NCBI RefSeq assembly: GCF_900155545.1
Contig: NZ_LT732526.1
Coordinates: 1,831,514-1,868,036, forward strand
DNA: 36,523 nt
Source of the DNA: Clostridium sp. Marseille-P2415
Lineage (GTDB): Bacteria; Bacillota; Clostridia; Lachnospirales; Lachnospiraceae
Direction of reading: 5' to 3'
A model generated the notes under the pieces. The model did no database searches and was not told the DNA's origin. It saw only the letters and a program-made list of their open reading frames with translations. Position numbers and translations under genes: made by a program. Below, piece by piece: positions 25,229 to 34,782 of the stretch (positions are counted from its first letter, which is position 1; the number at the start of each line of letters is the position of its first letter).

Positions 25229-25265
25229 TATTATGGTAACCGACAGGCCCCTTGGGGAAATCTGC

Positions 25266-26192
25266 TCATTTGAATGCCCCCTTTTTATTCAGAAAATGAT
25301 ATAACGCACCAATTAAATTCGAGTCATTAAAAAACCGGCAATTCGTAACAACCGGTGTAGGAATGAAGCGGGACAGTTGGCGGAACGGATGCCTCTCGCA
25401 TAATTCCTCTAAATTTTTTCTGATGAATTCTAACAAAAGCGGCTGCTGGCTGATGCCTCCACCAATCGATATCAGCTCCACATCCAGAATTACCTGTAAA
25501 TTGTAAATCTGAACCGCAAGCCTTTTGGCATAATTGTCCAATGCTTTTAATATTTTCTCATCACCTTTGTCAGCCAGCTCGAAAATCCTGACTCCGTCAA
25601 ACTCTTCCTGGGGAATTCCCGTTTCTTTGGATGCATACCTGGCTAAGGCAGCAGCACCATTGGTATGGCCCCAGTATCCGTCTGCCTCATCCACACGGTC
25701 ATCCTCCACCGCCACATAACTGAATTCGCCTGCCGAAAAATGAATCCCCTTGTAAAGCTCTCCATTTATGATCAATCCGCCTCCAACTGCCGTTCCCAGC
25801 ACAAGCACGATACCATTTTTCACATGTTTCTGGCTTCCCTTCCACATTTCTGCCAGGGCCGCACATTTTCCGTCATTTTCAATGGTAACCGGCACCTTGC
25901 AGCGCAGCTCCAAAAGTTCCACCATGTTCTGCCCGGATACGTAGCTCAAAGCTCCGCCGGAATAACAATACCCCGTGTCACTGTCCAGAACACCCGGTGC
26001 ACTTATAGCAATTCCCTCCACCAGTCCATCATACCGCCGGAATATGGAATCCAAAGCTCCCAGATAATCTTCCAGTGTATGATTTTTATTATTTGGTGTC
26101 TGTACCTTGTTTTTCTCAAGAATATCTGCATTTTCATTCATAAGCGCATATTTAATAAAGGTACCACCCACGTCAATTACCAGATACTTCAT
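25266..26192 (-). CDS. ROK-family sugar kinase
   Basis: The phosphate motif DVGGTFIKYAL is at residues 7-17, with IENDGKCAALAE and GTAVGGGLIING further on. At 308 residues without an HTH it is a kinase, not a NagC/XylR-type repressor. The CxCGxxGCxE zinc motif of most ROK kinases is missing: after GEFSYV the chain goes straight to DGYWGHTNGAAALA, as in some beta-glucoside kinases. It probably phosphorylates the sugar released by the preceding glycosidase, whose stop codon overlaps its ATG by 4 bases (ATGA). AAGGAG precedes the start. The sugar is not identified. Confidence 0.88.
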   Translation of the reverse strand: MKYLVIDVGGTFIKYALMNENADILEKNKVQTPNNKNHTLEDYLGALDSIFRRYDGLVEGIAISAPGVLDSDTGYCYSGGALSYVSGQNMVELLELRCKVPVTIENDGKCAALAEMWKGSQKHVKNGIVLVLGTAVGGGLIINGELYKGIHFSAGEFSYVAVEDDRVDEADGYWGHTNGAAALARYASKETGIPQEEFDGVRIFELADKGDEKILKALDNYAKRLAVQIYNLQVILDVELISIGGGISQQPLLLEFIRKNLEELCERHPFRQLSRFIPTPVVTNCRFFNDSNLIGALYHFLNKKGAFK

Positions 26193-27760
26193 ACATTCTC
26201 CTTTTCATATTCAAGTTTACGAAGCAGATACGCAGGAGTACAGCTCCATGCATGGCAGTAGCTGTTTACCGCCGATGAACCGTATGGGGATTCTTCGGGA
26301 TCATCCGGATTATATAACTCCCAGAAGGTATCCGCGCCCTGCTCCAGCATGCCTCCCCAATAATATTTCATATAACCGACTGCTTTTTCCTTTTCTCCGC
26401 AAAGTATCAATGCTTCTGTAAAATGATGGTTCATGTAGGGAGTCACCATTCCCATTTTCGGTTTCAGCTCCATGATGCGGTTCATTAAAGCTCTGGCTTC
26501 CTCTCCTTTCTTTACTCCGGCCAGAACCATCCAAACCTGGCTCGCATAGGAAACCTGACGCTCCTCTCCGCTGACAAATACCTTTTGCTCCTGATCCCAA
26601 AAATAATCAAGCGCCGCCTTAACACACCGTGTTCTTTCTTCCTCCAGCTCAGCCGCAAGTGCAGGAAGGCTTAAAATCTCAGCCAGCACAATTCCGGCAT
26701 TTAATGTATAGATGTAGATAGCCTGCGCACTGGCCTGCTTATTAAGTCCCTCTTTCCAATCGACAAAGCACCAGTTACTTTCGCCGTCCCGGACCACAGC
26801 CTTTTCATCAAAATATCTTCTGGATAATTCTATCTGGCGGTATGCCGAAGGCCACAGCTCTATTAACGTTTCCTTATCCTTCGCAGCTTCATAATAATCT
26901 TTTAAAACAGAAAGGAAAAACAGGGAATAATCAAACATAAAGGTATCATCCACCAGGTACTCCGGTTCTATAAAAAGGCATGCTCCGATCGCCCCGTCAT
27001 CCCTGGTCAGCCCGGCAAATAAATACATGCACCGTTTTACCAGATCATAATTCTGAAACGTTGCATAATTTGCCAGAGCCTGTAATCTCAAATCTCCCAG
27101 CCAAAGCCTTCTGTCCCTCTTTGGTCCATCCTCAAATACGGATTGCATGCAATTCTGGAGAGTCCGCAGACTGACCCGGTCCATCTGCCGTAGAACCGGC
27201 CCGAAAGCAGAAACCGGCTCCACCTTTTCAATGTCAACGGCCGAGACAGCCCTGCATTCCACCGCTTCCACTGCGACCTGAAATTTTAAAGAAGTATCGA
27301 CCACATAAATTTCCATATACCGGAACGCATATCTCCTTGGCAAATGCAGCCAGGCAGGAAGTACATCCACATGGATGTATTCTTCCTGAATCCAGCCACG
27401 GCTGATCCAGCCATTGTAGTCCCCGGAATTCTCCCGGATCTCTTTGGACCGCTCTCCAAATTTAAACCTTAAATAAGCCGGTGCATCCTGAGGGCTCCCA
27501 AGGGATTTCAATTTTAAGCTGATATATCCTACCTGATGGTCACCGAAATCCAATACAATGGATTCCCCTTTTTTTAAAGCGATACTGCCCATTTCACAGA
27601 TCTCCGCTCTTGGCACTGCTTTTCCATCTTTTCCGACAGAAACCAGCTTAACAGGCTTTATCCGCTTTTCCTTAAGCTTTGGCTCCAGCCCTTTGGCCTT
27701 TTCCACAAATGCCTCATTCGTCACCCTTTTCATATCCAGATCAATGCTGACTGCTGCCAT
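26189..27760 (-). CDS. Six-hairpin glycosidase related to GH78 alpha-L-rhamnosidases
   Basis: A 523-residue intracellular protein without signal peptide. The N-terminal 180 residues are a beta-sandwich domain (LDFGDHQVGYISLKL, RYAFRYMEIYVVD). The (alpha/alpha)6 barrel starts near residue 190. VFEDGPKRDRRLWLGDLRLQA at 208-228 matches the GH78 motif DCPQRDERxGWxGD, with some catalytic-loop residues changed. The end GADTFWELY...NSYCHAWSCTPAYLL matches the GH78 closing motif. It is short against typical GH78 enzymes (900 residues or more), lacking the extra beta-domains, so it may act on small imported glycosides. It sits between a GPH symporter and a ROK kinase. Specificity for rhamnose is not assured. 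Confidence 0.8.
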   Translation of the reverse strand: MAAVSIDLDMKRVTNEAFVEKAKGLEPKLKEKRIKPVKLVSVGKDGKAVPRAEICEMGSIALKKGESIVLDFGDHQVGYISLKLKSLGSPQDAPAYLRFKFGERSKEIRENSGDYNGWISRGWIQEEYIHVDVLPAWLHLPRRYAFRYMEIYVVDTSLKFQVAVEAVECRAVSAVDIEKVEPVSAFGPVLRQMDRVSLRTLQNCMQSVFEDGPKRDRRLWLGDLRLQALANYATFQNYDLVKRCMYLFAGLTRDDGAIGACLFIEPEYLVDDTFMFDYSLFFLSVLKDYYEAAKDKETLIELWPSAYRQIELSRRYFDEKAVVRDGESNWCFVDWKEGLNKQASAQAIYIYTLNAGIVLAEILSLPALAAELEEERTRCVKAALDYFWDQEQKVFVSGEERQVSYASQVWMVLAGVKKGEEARALMNRIMELKPKMGMVTPYMNHHFTEALILCGEKEKAVGYMKYYWGGMLEQGADTFWELYNPDDPEESPYGSSAVNSYCHAWSCTPAYLLRKLEYEKENV

Positions 27761-27776
27761 GATAATCCCTCCCTTC

Positions 27777-29132
27777 TTAATTTCCTGCTCTTCTTACTTC
27801 TAATTCTTTATTAATTTCCGGAAGCTTTTTATCCAGATCATAAAATAAAAACGTGATAATCGTTAATATATTTGCTGCCATGGGAATCCAGATATACATT
27901 ACACTGATTGCATTCAGCGCAGAAGCGGATTGCACCGGCGCATTTGCCGTATAGCCGCTTGCAGCTAACAGCGCGGCTGCAACAGAGCTTGCCACCGCCA
28001 TTCCTACCTTACCGATAAAGCCGTTGACCGCAGATAAGGTTCCTGCAATGTTAATCCCTGATTTCCATTCCCCGTAATCCACAGGGTCCGGCTGAATTGC
28101 AAAATGCATGCTTCCCTTCAGGCCATACCCCAGTGCCGCTATAACCACTCCAATCATCACGACCGGAATCGAACTTCCTCCGATGAAAATAATTCCCATT
28201 CCCGTCCCATGCAGCACGGCCCCTGCGATCATCAGATTTCTCTTTGCAGTCAATCGCGCCAGAAATGGAACACAAAGATTCGTTGCCACCGGAATTAAGG
28301 TTGTGATGGTAGCTGCAACGCTGGAAAGCTCCTTATGGTTCAGATTATAAGTAAAATAGAAAATGATCGCCCCGGCCTGGATCACAAATCCACCAAAGAA
28401 CCAGATAATATTTGCCGCAAATAACAGCCAAGGTTTATTATGGATCAGACAGCTTAAGCTTGCTCTCAAACTTACCTTCTCTTCCCGGATACGCACCCGT
28501 TCCTTTGTATTAAAAAAACAGAAGAAAAATACCAGACAGCCTGCGATGCCGAAAATCATCATTACAATGCGAAATCCTGCCGCTTCGTTTCCTTTTCCCA
28601 GATGATCCACCAGTTTCAAAGCAAATGCTGACACCACGGTTGAGCCAATGTACGAGAAAAATACACGGCTGGCAGCCAGGTTCGTTCTTTCCTGCGGATT
28701 CGCTGTTAAAGACGGTAAGATCGATGCCATGGGAATATTTACTACCGTATAAGCTAAGGACAGCAGCATATATGTTACATAGGCATAAATCAGCATACCT
28801 GTCTGGGATATATCCGGTACGCTGAATGCCAGAACCGCAGTCACTGCAAACGGAATGGCTCCTGCAAAAATCCAGGGTCTTGATTTTCCCCACCTTGTAT
28901 GTGTCCTGTCAATCAGAAAGCCAACCGCCAAATCTGTAAATCCATCAAATATCTTCGTTACCAGAAACATAACGCTTACCGCCGCCGCATCCAAATGCAT
29001 GACATCCGTATAAAAATACAGTAAATATAAAGAAATGACCTGCCAGATCAAATTGCAGGCAAAATCAGAGGAACCGTACCCGATCCGCTGCCGCCACAGA
29101 TTTCTTTTCACATCTTTTTCGAAATTATTCAT
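27777..29132 (-). CDS. GPH-family sugar:cation symporter (MelB-like)
   Basis: The chain of 451 residues has about twelve membrane helices. The N-terminal signature is clear: RIGYGSSDFACNLIWQ, then the cation-site helix FDGFTDLAVGFLIDRTHTRWGKSRPW, where the Asp residues and RWGKxRPW are typical of the glycoside-pentoside-hexuronide family. It imports a glycoside with Na+ or H+ across the plasma membrane. It is the first gene of the operon, 16 bases ahead of the glycosidase; GAGAGG stands 8 bases before the ATG. The substrate is unknown but should match that of the glycosidase and kinase. Confidence 0.9.
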   Translation of the reverse strand: MNNFEKDVKRNLWRQRIGYGSSDFACNLIWQVISLYLLYFYTDVMHLDAAAVSVMFLVTKIFDGFTDLAVGFLIDRTHTRWGKSRPWIFAGAIPFAVTAVLAFSVPDISQTGMLIYAYVTYMLLSLAYTVVNIPMASILPSLTANPQERTNLAASRVFFSYIGSTVVSAFALKLVDHLGKGNEAAGFRIVMMIFGIAGCLVFFFCFFNTKERVRIREEKVSLRASLSCLIHNKPWLLFAANIIWFFGGFVIQAGAIIFYFTYNLNHKELSSVAATITTLIPVATNLCVPFLARLTAKRNLMIAGAVLHGTGMGIIFIGGSSIPVVMIGVVIAALGYGLKGSMHFAIQPDPVDYGEWKSGINIAGTLSAVNGFIGKVGMAVASSVAAALLAASGYTANAPVQSASALNAISVMYIWIPMAANILTIITFLFYDLDKKLPEINKELEVRRAGN

Positions 29133-29165
29133 TTTGCCAACCTCTCTCCTCTATTTGGTACGGAC

Positions 29166-29174
29166 ATAATAGCA
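29166..29174 (-). promoter_or_regulatory. Extended -10 promoter of the sugar operon
   Basis: On the minus strand TGCTATTAT is an extended -10 element 34 bases before the symporter start. The -35 region is poor, as expected for a promoter needing an AraC-type activator. Confidence 0.55.
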
Positions 29175-29211
29175 TTCCTCATTTCTTTTTACTATTGAAT
29201 AATTTACGATA

Positions 29212-29241
29212 TTGACTTGATATTTTTTATGATGGTATACT
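29212..29241 (+). promoter_or_regulatory. Promoter of the AraC gene
   Basis: TTGACT (29212-29217) and TATACT (29236-29241) are 18 bases apart, 34 bases before the start codon. Confidence 0.75.
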
Positions 29242-29275
29242 AAAGATATTTTAATGGGATACGGAGAGACTCCTT

Positions 29276-30349
29276 ATGAAAATAAGCAAAGATAAATTCA
29301 ATGATTTTATTACCTCCTATATAGAGGATGAGATTTTTTACCGCAGCCTTTATGAAGCAGAGCACTGCCAGCCGGAATCGTTTCCACAATATGTAGATGC
29401 TCTGGACCGGGATTATATTGAGCGGCATCAGCTATATGTGCCAAGCATTCACGGCAAATGGCTCCCTTACCTTTCGGAAAACGAATTCTTTCAAACATAT
29501 TCTCAAAACATTTACATTGTAAAACATAATCGTTATTCACCGGAATATATCCATGAGCATGAATTTTATGAGTTTTTTTATGTCTATTCCGGCACCTGTA
29601 TCAATAAGATTCAGGAAAAGAAACAGGTCTGCCAGGCTGGAGACTTATGTATTATTCCACCTAAAACAAAGCATAGCATAGCCGTTTTTGATGACAGCGT
29701 CATAATCAATGTCATGATCAAGTCAAGCACCTTTCACGCTACCTTTTTTGGAATGTTTACGAATCATAACGCGCTGTCCCGTTTTTTTTCCCATACTTTA
29801 TATGAAAAAACAGAAAACAATTATCTGCTGTTCCACACCCAGGCAGATCCGGTTATCCGTTCTCTTATTGAAGATATCTACATTGAATATTACGGCCACA
29901 AAAAGTACTCGGATTCCCTGCTTGACAGTTATCTCCTGACCTTTTGGTGCATGCTTCTGCGCAATCACGAGAACCACCTGGAAAGCTTTTTAAATACTGC
30001 GCACCAAAATCTTGCCTTGCCGGATATCCTAAATTATTTTCAGACAAACTTTACGGACATTACCCTTTCCTCCGCTGCTGATTATTTTGGATTTTCAGTT
30101 CCTCATTTCAGTAAGCTTATCAAAGATAATACGGGACAGACCTTTGTCCAGCTCATCCGAACTATACGGTTGGAAAAAGCCTGCCGCGCACTAAAAACGA
30201 CCGACTTAAGTATTTCTTCTGTCTGCGAAATCATCGGCTATGAAAATCCGGAGCATTTTAACCGGATTTTCAAGGAACATTTCCATATGACTCCCGGGGA
30301 ATACCGCAGGACCCATACAGATCCTTCGCCAGCCCCGCTTAATCCGTGA
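29276..30349 (+). CDS. AraC-family regulator of the sugar locus
   Basis: A 357-residue protein with a central cupin-type sensing domain at about 80-150 (YIHEHEFYEFFYVYSGTC, AGDLCIIPPKTKHSIA) and a C-terminal double HTH at about 250-345 (ADYFGFSVPHFSKLIKDN, CEIIGYENPEHFNRIFKEHF, ending MTPGEYRR). It is divergent from the symporter-glycosidase-kinase operon and is its likely activator. GGAGAG lies upstream of the ATG. Its last 11 bases overlap the 3' end of the convergent radA, with no terminator visible between them. Confidence 0.92.
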   Translation: MKISKDKFNDFITSYIEDEIFYRSLYEAEHCQPESFPQYVDALDRDYIERHQLYVPSIHGKWLPYLSENEFFQTYSQNIYIVKHNRYSPEYIHEHEFYEFFYVYSGTCINKIQEKKQVCQAGDLCIIPPKTKHSIAVFDDSVIINVMIKSSTFHATFFGMFTNHNALSRFFSHTLYEKTENNYLLFHTQADPVIRSLIEDIYIEYYGHKKYSDSLLDSYLLTFWCMLLRNHENHLESFLNTAHQNLALPDILNYFQTNFTDITLSSAADYFGFSVPHFSKLIKDNTGQTFVQLIRTIRLEKACRALKTTDLSISSVCEIIGYENPEHFNRIFKEHFHMTPGEYRRTHTDPSPAPLNP

Positions 30350-31733
30350 GGCCCATAATGGCCTCCCGTACATTTCCTACACCGATCAGGCGGATCCCTT
30401 CCACCTGATTCATCTTTTCCAGAGAAATCCCTGGCAGCACGCAGGTTTCAAACCCCAGCTTCTTTGCTTCGTTCACTCTCTGCTGCGCCTGGGATACCGC
30501 CCGCACCTCACCGGCTAATCCTACTTCACCGAAAATTATGGTTTTCGGATTCACCGCCCGGTCCTTCATGCTGGATACGATCGCCATGATAATGGCTAAG
30601 TCCAGAGCCGGTTCATTCATCCGCAGACCGCCCGTAATGTTTACATAAGCGTCAAAATGGGACAGATCATAGTGGCACCGTTTTTCCAAAACCGCCATCA
30701 ATAGATTGACCCGGTTATAATCGGTTCCCGCAGCGGTACGTCTGGGCATCCCAAAAGCGGTTGGCGTAATCAGCGCCTGAACCTCTAAAAGCATGGGCCT
30801 TGTCCCCTCCATGGAACAGGCGACCACCGCACCGGAGGCATCCTCCGGCCTTCCGTTTAACATGTACTCGGAAGGATTCTTAACCTCGGAAAGTCCGCTT
30901 TCGACCATCTCGAAAACACCGATCTCATTGGTCGATCCGAAACGGTTTTTCACTCCCCGTATGATCCGGTAGGAAGCACTTCTCTCCCCTTCAAAATATA
31001 AGACCGTGTCAACCATATGCTCTAAGACCCTGGGACCGGCCACCACGCCTTCCTTTGTCACATGTCCCACAATGAAAATGGCAATCCCTGCCCCTTTGGC
31101 TATCTGAAGCAGGATATTGGTGGATTCTCTTACCTGGCTGACGCTTCCCGGCGCAGAAGAGATTTCTTCCCGGAACATGGTCTGTATGGAATCGATGATC
31201 ACCACATCCGGCTTTTCCTCCCTGATGGCGCCTTCAATGAATTCCAGACTGGTCTCACAGAGGAATAATAAGTCTCCCGTCACCTCTCCGATCCGGTTCG
31301 ACCGCAGCTTGATCTGCTTTAAGGACTCTTCCCCTGATATGTAAAGTACCTTCCGGCCGGAGGCCGCCAGATTACGGCATACCTGTAAGAGCAATGTGGA
31401 TTTCCCAATGCCCGGGTCACCGCCCACCAGTACCAGAGAGCCCTTCACAACGCCTCCACCCAGGACCCGGTCCAGTTCTTCATATCCGGTTTTCATGCGG
31501 TCCTGCTCATCCAAATGGATTTCCGACAGCCTGGAAGGCTTCACCTTTAAAGAATTTCCCCCAGCTCCCTCCATACTGCTTCCAATACCTCTCTTAGCCG
31601 CAGGCTCCTTTTTTCCAACCGGCTCCTCTACAAATGTATTCCATTCCCTGCAGGCCGGGCACTGCCCCAGCCACTTTGCAGATTCATATCCGCATTCCTT
31701 GCAGAAGAATGCGGTTGCCTTCGCCTTCGCCAT
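30339..31733 (-). CDS. radA: DNA repair protein RadA (Sms)
   Basis: RadA is a RecA-like branch-migration helicase acting in recombinational repair. The zinc finger is CKECGYESAKWLGQCPAC near the N-terminus, followed by Walker A GGDPGIGKST, the RadA-specific KNRFGS motif (RGVKNRFGSTNEIG) and a C-terminal Lon-protease-like domain (EVGLAGEVRAV). The length of 464 residues is normal. I start at the ATG with GGAGG 7 bases ahead; an in-frame ATG 66 bases upstream lies inside the terminator of the preceding gene. It is convergent with the AraC gene. Confidence 0.97.
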   Translation of the reverse strand: MAKAKATAFFCKECGYESAKWLGQCPACREWNTFVEEPVGKKEPAAKRGIGSSMEGAGGNSLKVKPSRLSEIHLDEQDRMKTGYEELDRVLGGGVVKGSLVLVGGDPGIGKSTLLLQVCRNLAASGRKVLYISGEESLKQIKLRSNRIGEVTGDLLFLCETSLEFIEGAIREEKPDVVIIDSIQTMFREEISSAPGSVSQVRESTNILLQIAKGAGIAIFIVGHVTKEGVVAGPRVLEHMVDTVLYFEGERSASYRIIRGVKNRFGSTNEIGVFEMVESGLSEVKNPSEYMLNGRPEDASGAVVACSMEGTRPMLLEVQALITPTAFGMPRRTAAGTDYNRVNLLMAVLEKRCHYDLSHFDAYVNITGGLRMNEPALDLAIIMAIVSSMKDRAVNPKTIIFGEVGLAGEVRAVSQAQQRVNEAKKLGFETCVLPGISLEKMNQVEGIRLIGVGNVREAIMGLTD

Positions 31734-31746
31734 ATGGATTCCTCCT

Positions 31747-31794
31747 GAAAAAAGCCGGGGTCCGGCCCCTTTCTGAAAGAGCCGAACCCAGCTT
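31747..31794 (-). terminator. Intrinsic terminator between the 137-aa gene and radA
   Basis: On the minus strand AGCTGGGTTCGGC pairs with GCCGGACCCCGGCT with one bulge, followed by six T residues. It lies between the stop at 31804 and the radA ribosome-binding site, leaving radA possibly dependent on read-through. Confidence 0.85.
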
Positions 31795-31803
31795 AACATC
31801 CTA

Positions 31804-32217
31804 TTATCGTTTATTGATCTTTACAGCCACAGGTGTTCCTTCATTCAGTTCCACGCTGACGTACAGCTTTCCGCTCATGTTGGTCCTCATGCCTCCCACA
31901 GCAGCACCGTCTACATACACCTCATACTCAGTATCCTCTGCCAGCTGAACGGTCAGCTGGGCATCCTTGTCACCTTCTACTTCAAATTCCACTCCATCAT
32001 TGGATACGGTGAAATTCTCTACTGCGGTACCCGGTACAGATTCGTATACGAACATGCCGTTACGCTCCAGCTTGGTTATCTCGTAAAATGTCTTTACTTT
32101 ATATAAATCACCATCGTGCTCAAAATCCTGTAATTTTGACTTTGTTCCTAATTTGTAATTACCAAAACTGATCGTTCCGTCTTGTTCTGTGCGGATTAAT
32201 TCTTCAATTACCGGCAT
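31804..32217 (-). CDS. Conserved protein of unknown function, 137 aa (sometimes mislabelled endosialidase)
   Basis: I recall near-identical openings (VIEELIRTEQDGTISFGNY) in many Lachnospiraceae, where automatic annotation calls it endosialidase; nothing in the sequence supports that enzyme. It is all beta: an N-terminal half with DGDLYKVKTFYEITKLERNG and a C-terminal Ig-like half (TVQLAEDTEYEVYVDGAAVGGM). It has no signal peptide and no Cys. It has its own promoter with TATAAT, an AGGAGG site and a terminator, so it is an independent, probably well-expressed gene. The function is unknown. Confidence 0.85.
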   Translation of the reverse strand: MPVIEELIRTEQDGTISFGNYKLGTKSKLQDFEHDGDLYKVKTFYEITKLERNGMFVYESVPGTAVENFTVSNDGVEFEVEGDKDAQLTVQLAEDTEYEVYVDGAAVGGMRTNMSGKLYVSVELNEGTPVAVKINKR

Positions 32218-32285
32218 CGGTTTGCCCTCCTAGTATTTTGTTTACTTATCCTTTTTGCGATGAACGGATGTGTTCGCTTGTAGTT

Positions 32286-32291
32286 ATTATA
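32286..32291 (-). promoter_or_regulatory. -10 box of the 137-aa gene
   Basis: On the minus strand a consensus TATAAT stands 68 bases before the start codon. The -35 region (TAGCCA at 17 bases) is poor. No terminator was seen between clpC and this box. Confidence 0.5.
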
Positions 32292-32315
32292 CACGAATTG
32301 ACAGGAATTGGCTAG

Positions 32316-34766
32316 TTATTTTACCAGCTCCTTAACGGAAAATTTTAATCCGTCATTTCCGCCCGAAACTACGACTTCGTCCCCTGTTTTAACCGTTCCG
32401 TTCAGGATTTCTTCTGCCAGCTTATCTTCCAGACAGTTCTGAATGGTACGCCTTAACGGCCTTGCGCCATATTTTTCATCATAGCCTTTGTTGATCAGGA
32501 ATTCCTTGGCCTCCTCTTCGACTTCCAGTGTGATATTCATCTGTTCTGATGTCCGTTTCATGATATCCTTCATCATAATGGTCAAAATATCCTTCATGTG
32601 GTCCTTATTCAGCGGATGGAATACGATGATCTCGTCGATCCGGTTCACGAATTCCGGCTTGAATAAACGCTTTACTTCTTCCATTACCCGGTCTTTCATG
32701 ATCTTATAATCTGCCTTTTCATCCGCGGCCGCACCAAATCCAAGACGTTTCGGCGAAATGATGTTCTCCGCCCCGGCATTGGAGGTCATGATGATGATGG
32801 TATTTTTAAAATCGATTTTCCTGCCCTGGGCATCTGTGATATGACCGTCATCAAGCACCTGCAGAAGGATATTGAATACATCCGGATGAGCCTTTTCAAT
32901 CTCGTCAAATAAAATGACCGAATAAGGGTTTCTTCTGACCTTTTCGCTTAGCTGGCCGCCCTCGTCATAGCCTACATATCCTGGCGGGGAACCAATCATC
33001 TTGGAAACACTGTGCTTCTCCATATACTCAGACATATCAACCCGGATCAGGGCATTTTCCGTGCCGAACATAGCTTCGGAAAGAGCTTTGGACAGCTCGG
33101 TTTTTCCCACACCGGTAGGTCCTAAGAACAGAAAGGAGCCAATGGGGCGTTTCGGGTCTTTTAAGCCCACCCTTCCCCGCCGTATGGCCTTAGCCACGGC
33201 TGAAACGGCTTCCTCCTGGCCGATCACCCTCTCATGAAGGATGGATTCCAGATTCCGGAGACGTTCACTCTCCCCTTCTTCCAGCTTCCTTACAGGAATC
33301 TTGGTCCAGCTTGAAACCACATCAGCGATCTCTCCCTCATCAACAACCAGGTTTTTTGATGACTTTTCCTTCTGCCATTTTTCACGGATCTTTTCGATTT
33401 TTTCCCGCTTTTTTTCCTGTTTCTTCTTTATAGTTCCTGCCTTTTCATAAGCTTCGGCTTTGATGGCAGCCTCTTTCTGATCTTCCAACTGTTCAATCTC
33501 TGCTTCCAGCTCCTTAATTTCCCCCGGCTCCACAAACGTAGTCAGGCGGACCTTGGAGGAAGCTTCATCAATGACATCAATGGCCTTATCCGGAAGGAAG
33601 CGGTCATTGATATACCGGGAGGACAGCTTCACCGCGGCCTTTAACGCATCATCGGTAATCGTTACTCTATGATGATCTTCATACCGCCCTTTTAAACCTC
33701 TCAGGATATAAATGGCTGCCTCCTCAGACGGCTCCTCCACCGTAACCGGCTGGAACCGCCGCTCCAAAGCGGAATCCTTTTCAATATATTTGCGGTATTC
33801 TTCAATGGTCGTGGCACCGATCAGCTGTAATTCCCCTCTTGCAAGAGATGGTTTTAAAATATTGGATGCATCAATGGCACCCTCCGCTCCTCCGGCACCG
33901 ATAATGGTATGAATTTCATCGATAAACAGAAGGACCTCGCCATCTTCAATCACTTCGGCGATCACCTTCTTGATTCTCTCTTCAAATTCCCCGCGGTACT
34001 TGGAGCCGGCCACCATCCCCGATAAATCCAGGGTCAGGAGCCGCTTTCCTGCAATGGTTTCCGGCACATCGCCGTTTGAAATCATCTGTGCCAGACCCTC
34101 TACAACCGCAGTTTTCCCTACTCCCGGTTCTCCGATCAGACATGGATTATTCTTCGTTCTCCGGCTAAGAATCTGGATCAGACGCTTAATCTCCAGTTCC
34201 CTTCCGATCACCGGGTCCAGCTTTCCTTTCACCGCAAGCTCTGTCAAATCCCGGCTGTAGCTGTCAAGGGTAGGCGTGTTTCCCTTTCCCTTCGGCGACT
34301 TCATAAGCTCTTCCTTATTGGCAGGAGCATCTTCTCCCATTGCCGACAGCACATCAATGTAAAGCTTCTGTATGCTGATTCCCATGGTATTTAACAGCCT
34401 GGAAGCAACACAGTCATTGTCACGGATAATGGAAATCAGCAAATGCTCCGTGCCGATTAAGTTCGCTTTAAAGCGCACAGCCTCACGGTAGCTGTTTTCC
34501 AAAACCCTTCTGGCGCCCGGCGTATATCCGCCGTCTTCTTTAAGCCGCACCGCCTGGTCCGGAGCGATCAGCTGGCTGATCAGGCTTAAAACCTTTTCTT
34601 CCTTTACCCCGTTCTCTTCCAGAACCCTGGCAGCTACCCCGCTGCCTTCTTCCAGAAGTCCGATTAGTAAATGTTCTGTTCCCACATAGCTGTGGCCCAG
34701 ACGTTCCGCTGCCTGTACGGCCAGATTGATGGCCGTCCTGGCCTTTGTCGTAAATCTGTCTATCAT
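32316..34766 (-). CDS. clpC: ATP-dependent unfoldase ClpC
   Basis: ClpC is the hexameric AAA+ partner of ClpP, recognising phospho-arginine-marked and adaptor-bound proteins. The 816 residues comprise the N-terminal double repeat (1-145, [14 protein letters not shown] and [13 protein letters not shown]), the first AAA+ domain with GEPGVGKT, a linker with the UVR-like coiled coil ([20 protein letters not shown]), and the second AAA+ domain with [19 protein letters not shown] stands 9 bases before the ATG. It lies 16 bases behind mcsB in one operon. The usual upstream CtsR control cannot be checked because the promoter is outside the window. Confidence 0.97.
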   Translation of the reverse strand: MIDRFTTKARTAINLAVQAAERLGHSYVGTEHLLIGLLEEGSGVAARVLEENGVKEEKVLSLISQLIAPDQAVRLKEDGGYTPGARRVLENSYREAVRFKANLIGTEHLLISIIRDNDCVASRLLNTMGISIQKLYIDVLSAMGEDAPANKEELMKSPKGKGNTPTLDSYSRDLTELAVKGKLDPVIGRELEIKRLIQILSRRTKNNPCLIGEPGVGKTAVVEGLAQMISNGDVPETIAGKRLLTLDLSGMVAGSKYRGEFEERIKKVIAEVIEDGEVLLFIDEIHTIIGAGGAEGAIDASNILKPSLARGELQLIGATTIEEYRKYIEKDSALERRFQPVTVEEPSEEAAIYILRGLKGRYEDHHRVTITDDALKAAVKLSSRYINDRFLPDKAIDVIDEASSKVRLTTFVEPGEIKELEAEIEQLEDQKEAAIKAEAYEKAGTIKKKQEKKREKIEKIREKWQKEKSSKNLVVDEGEIADVVSSWTKIPVRKLEEGESERLRNLESILHERVIGQEEAVSAVAKAIRRGRVGLKDPKRPIGSFLFLGPTGVGKTELSKALSEAMFGTENALIRVDMSEYMEKHSVSKMIGSPPGYVGYDEGGQLSEKVRRNPYSVILFDEIEKAHPDVFNILLQVLDDGHITDAQGRKIDFKNTIIIMTSNAGAENIISPKRLGFGAAADEKADYKIMKDRVMEEVKRLFKPEFVNRIDEIIVFHPLNKDHMKDILTIMMKDIMKRTSEQMNITLEVEEEAKEFLINKGYDEKYGARPLRRTIQNCLEDKLAEEILNGTVKTGDEVVVSGGNDGLKFSVKELVK

Positions 34767-34782
34767 GAATGAAATCCTCCTG

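Noticed and set aside
31734-31799. N-terminal 22-residue extension of RadA
   Set aside because: The extension would be encoded in the upstream terminator, while the internal ATG has a proper ribosome-binding site and begins the family's conserved zinc-finger region.
31804-32217. Endosialidase
   Set aside because: That name circulates for this family, but there is no glycosidase motif, Asp-box or export signal.
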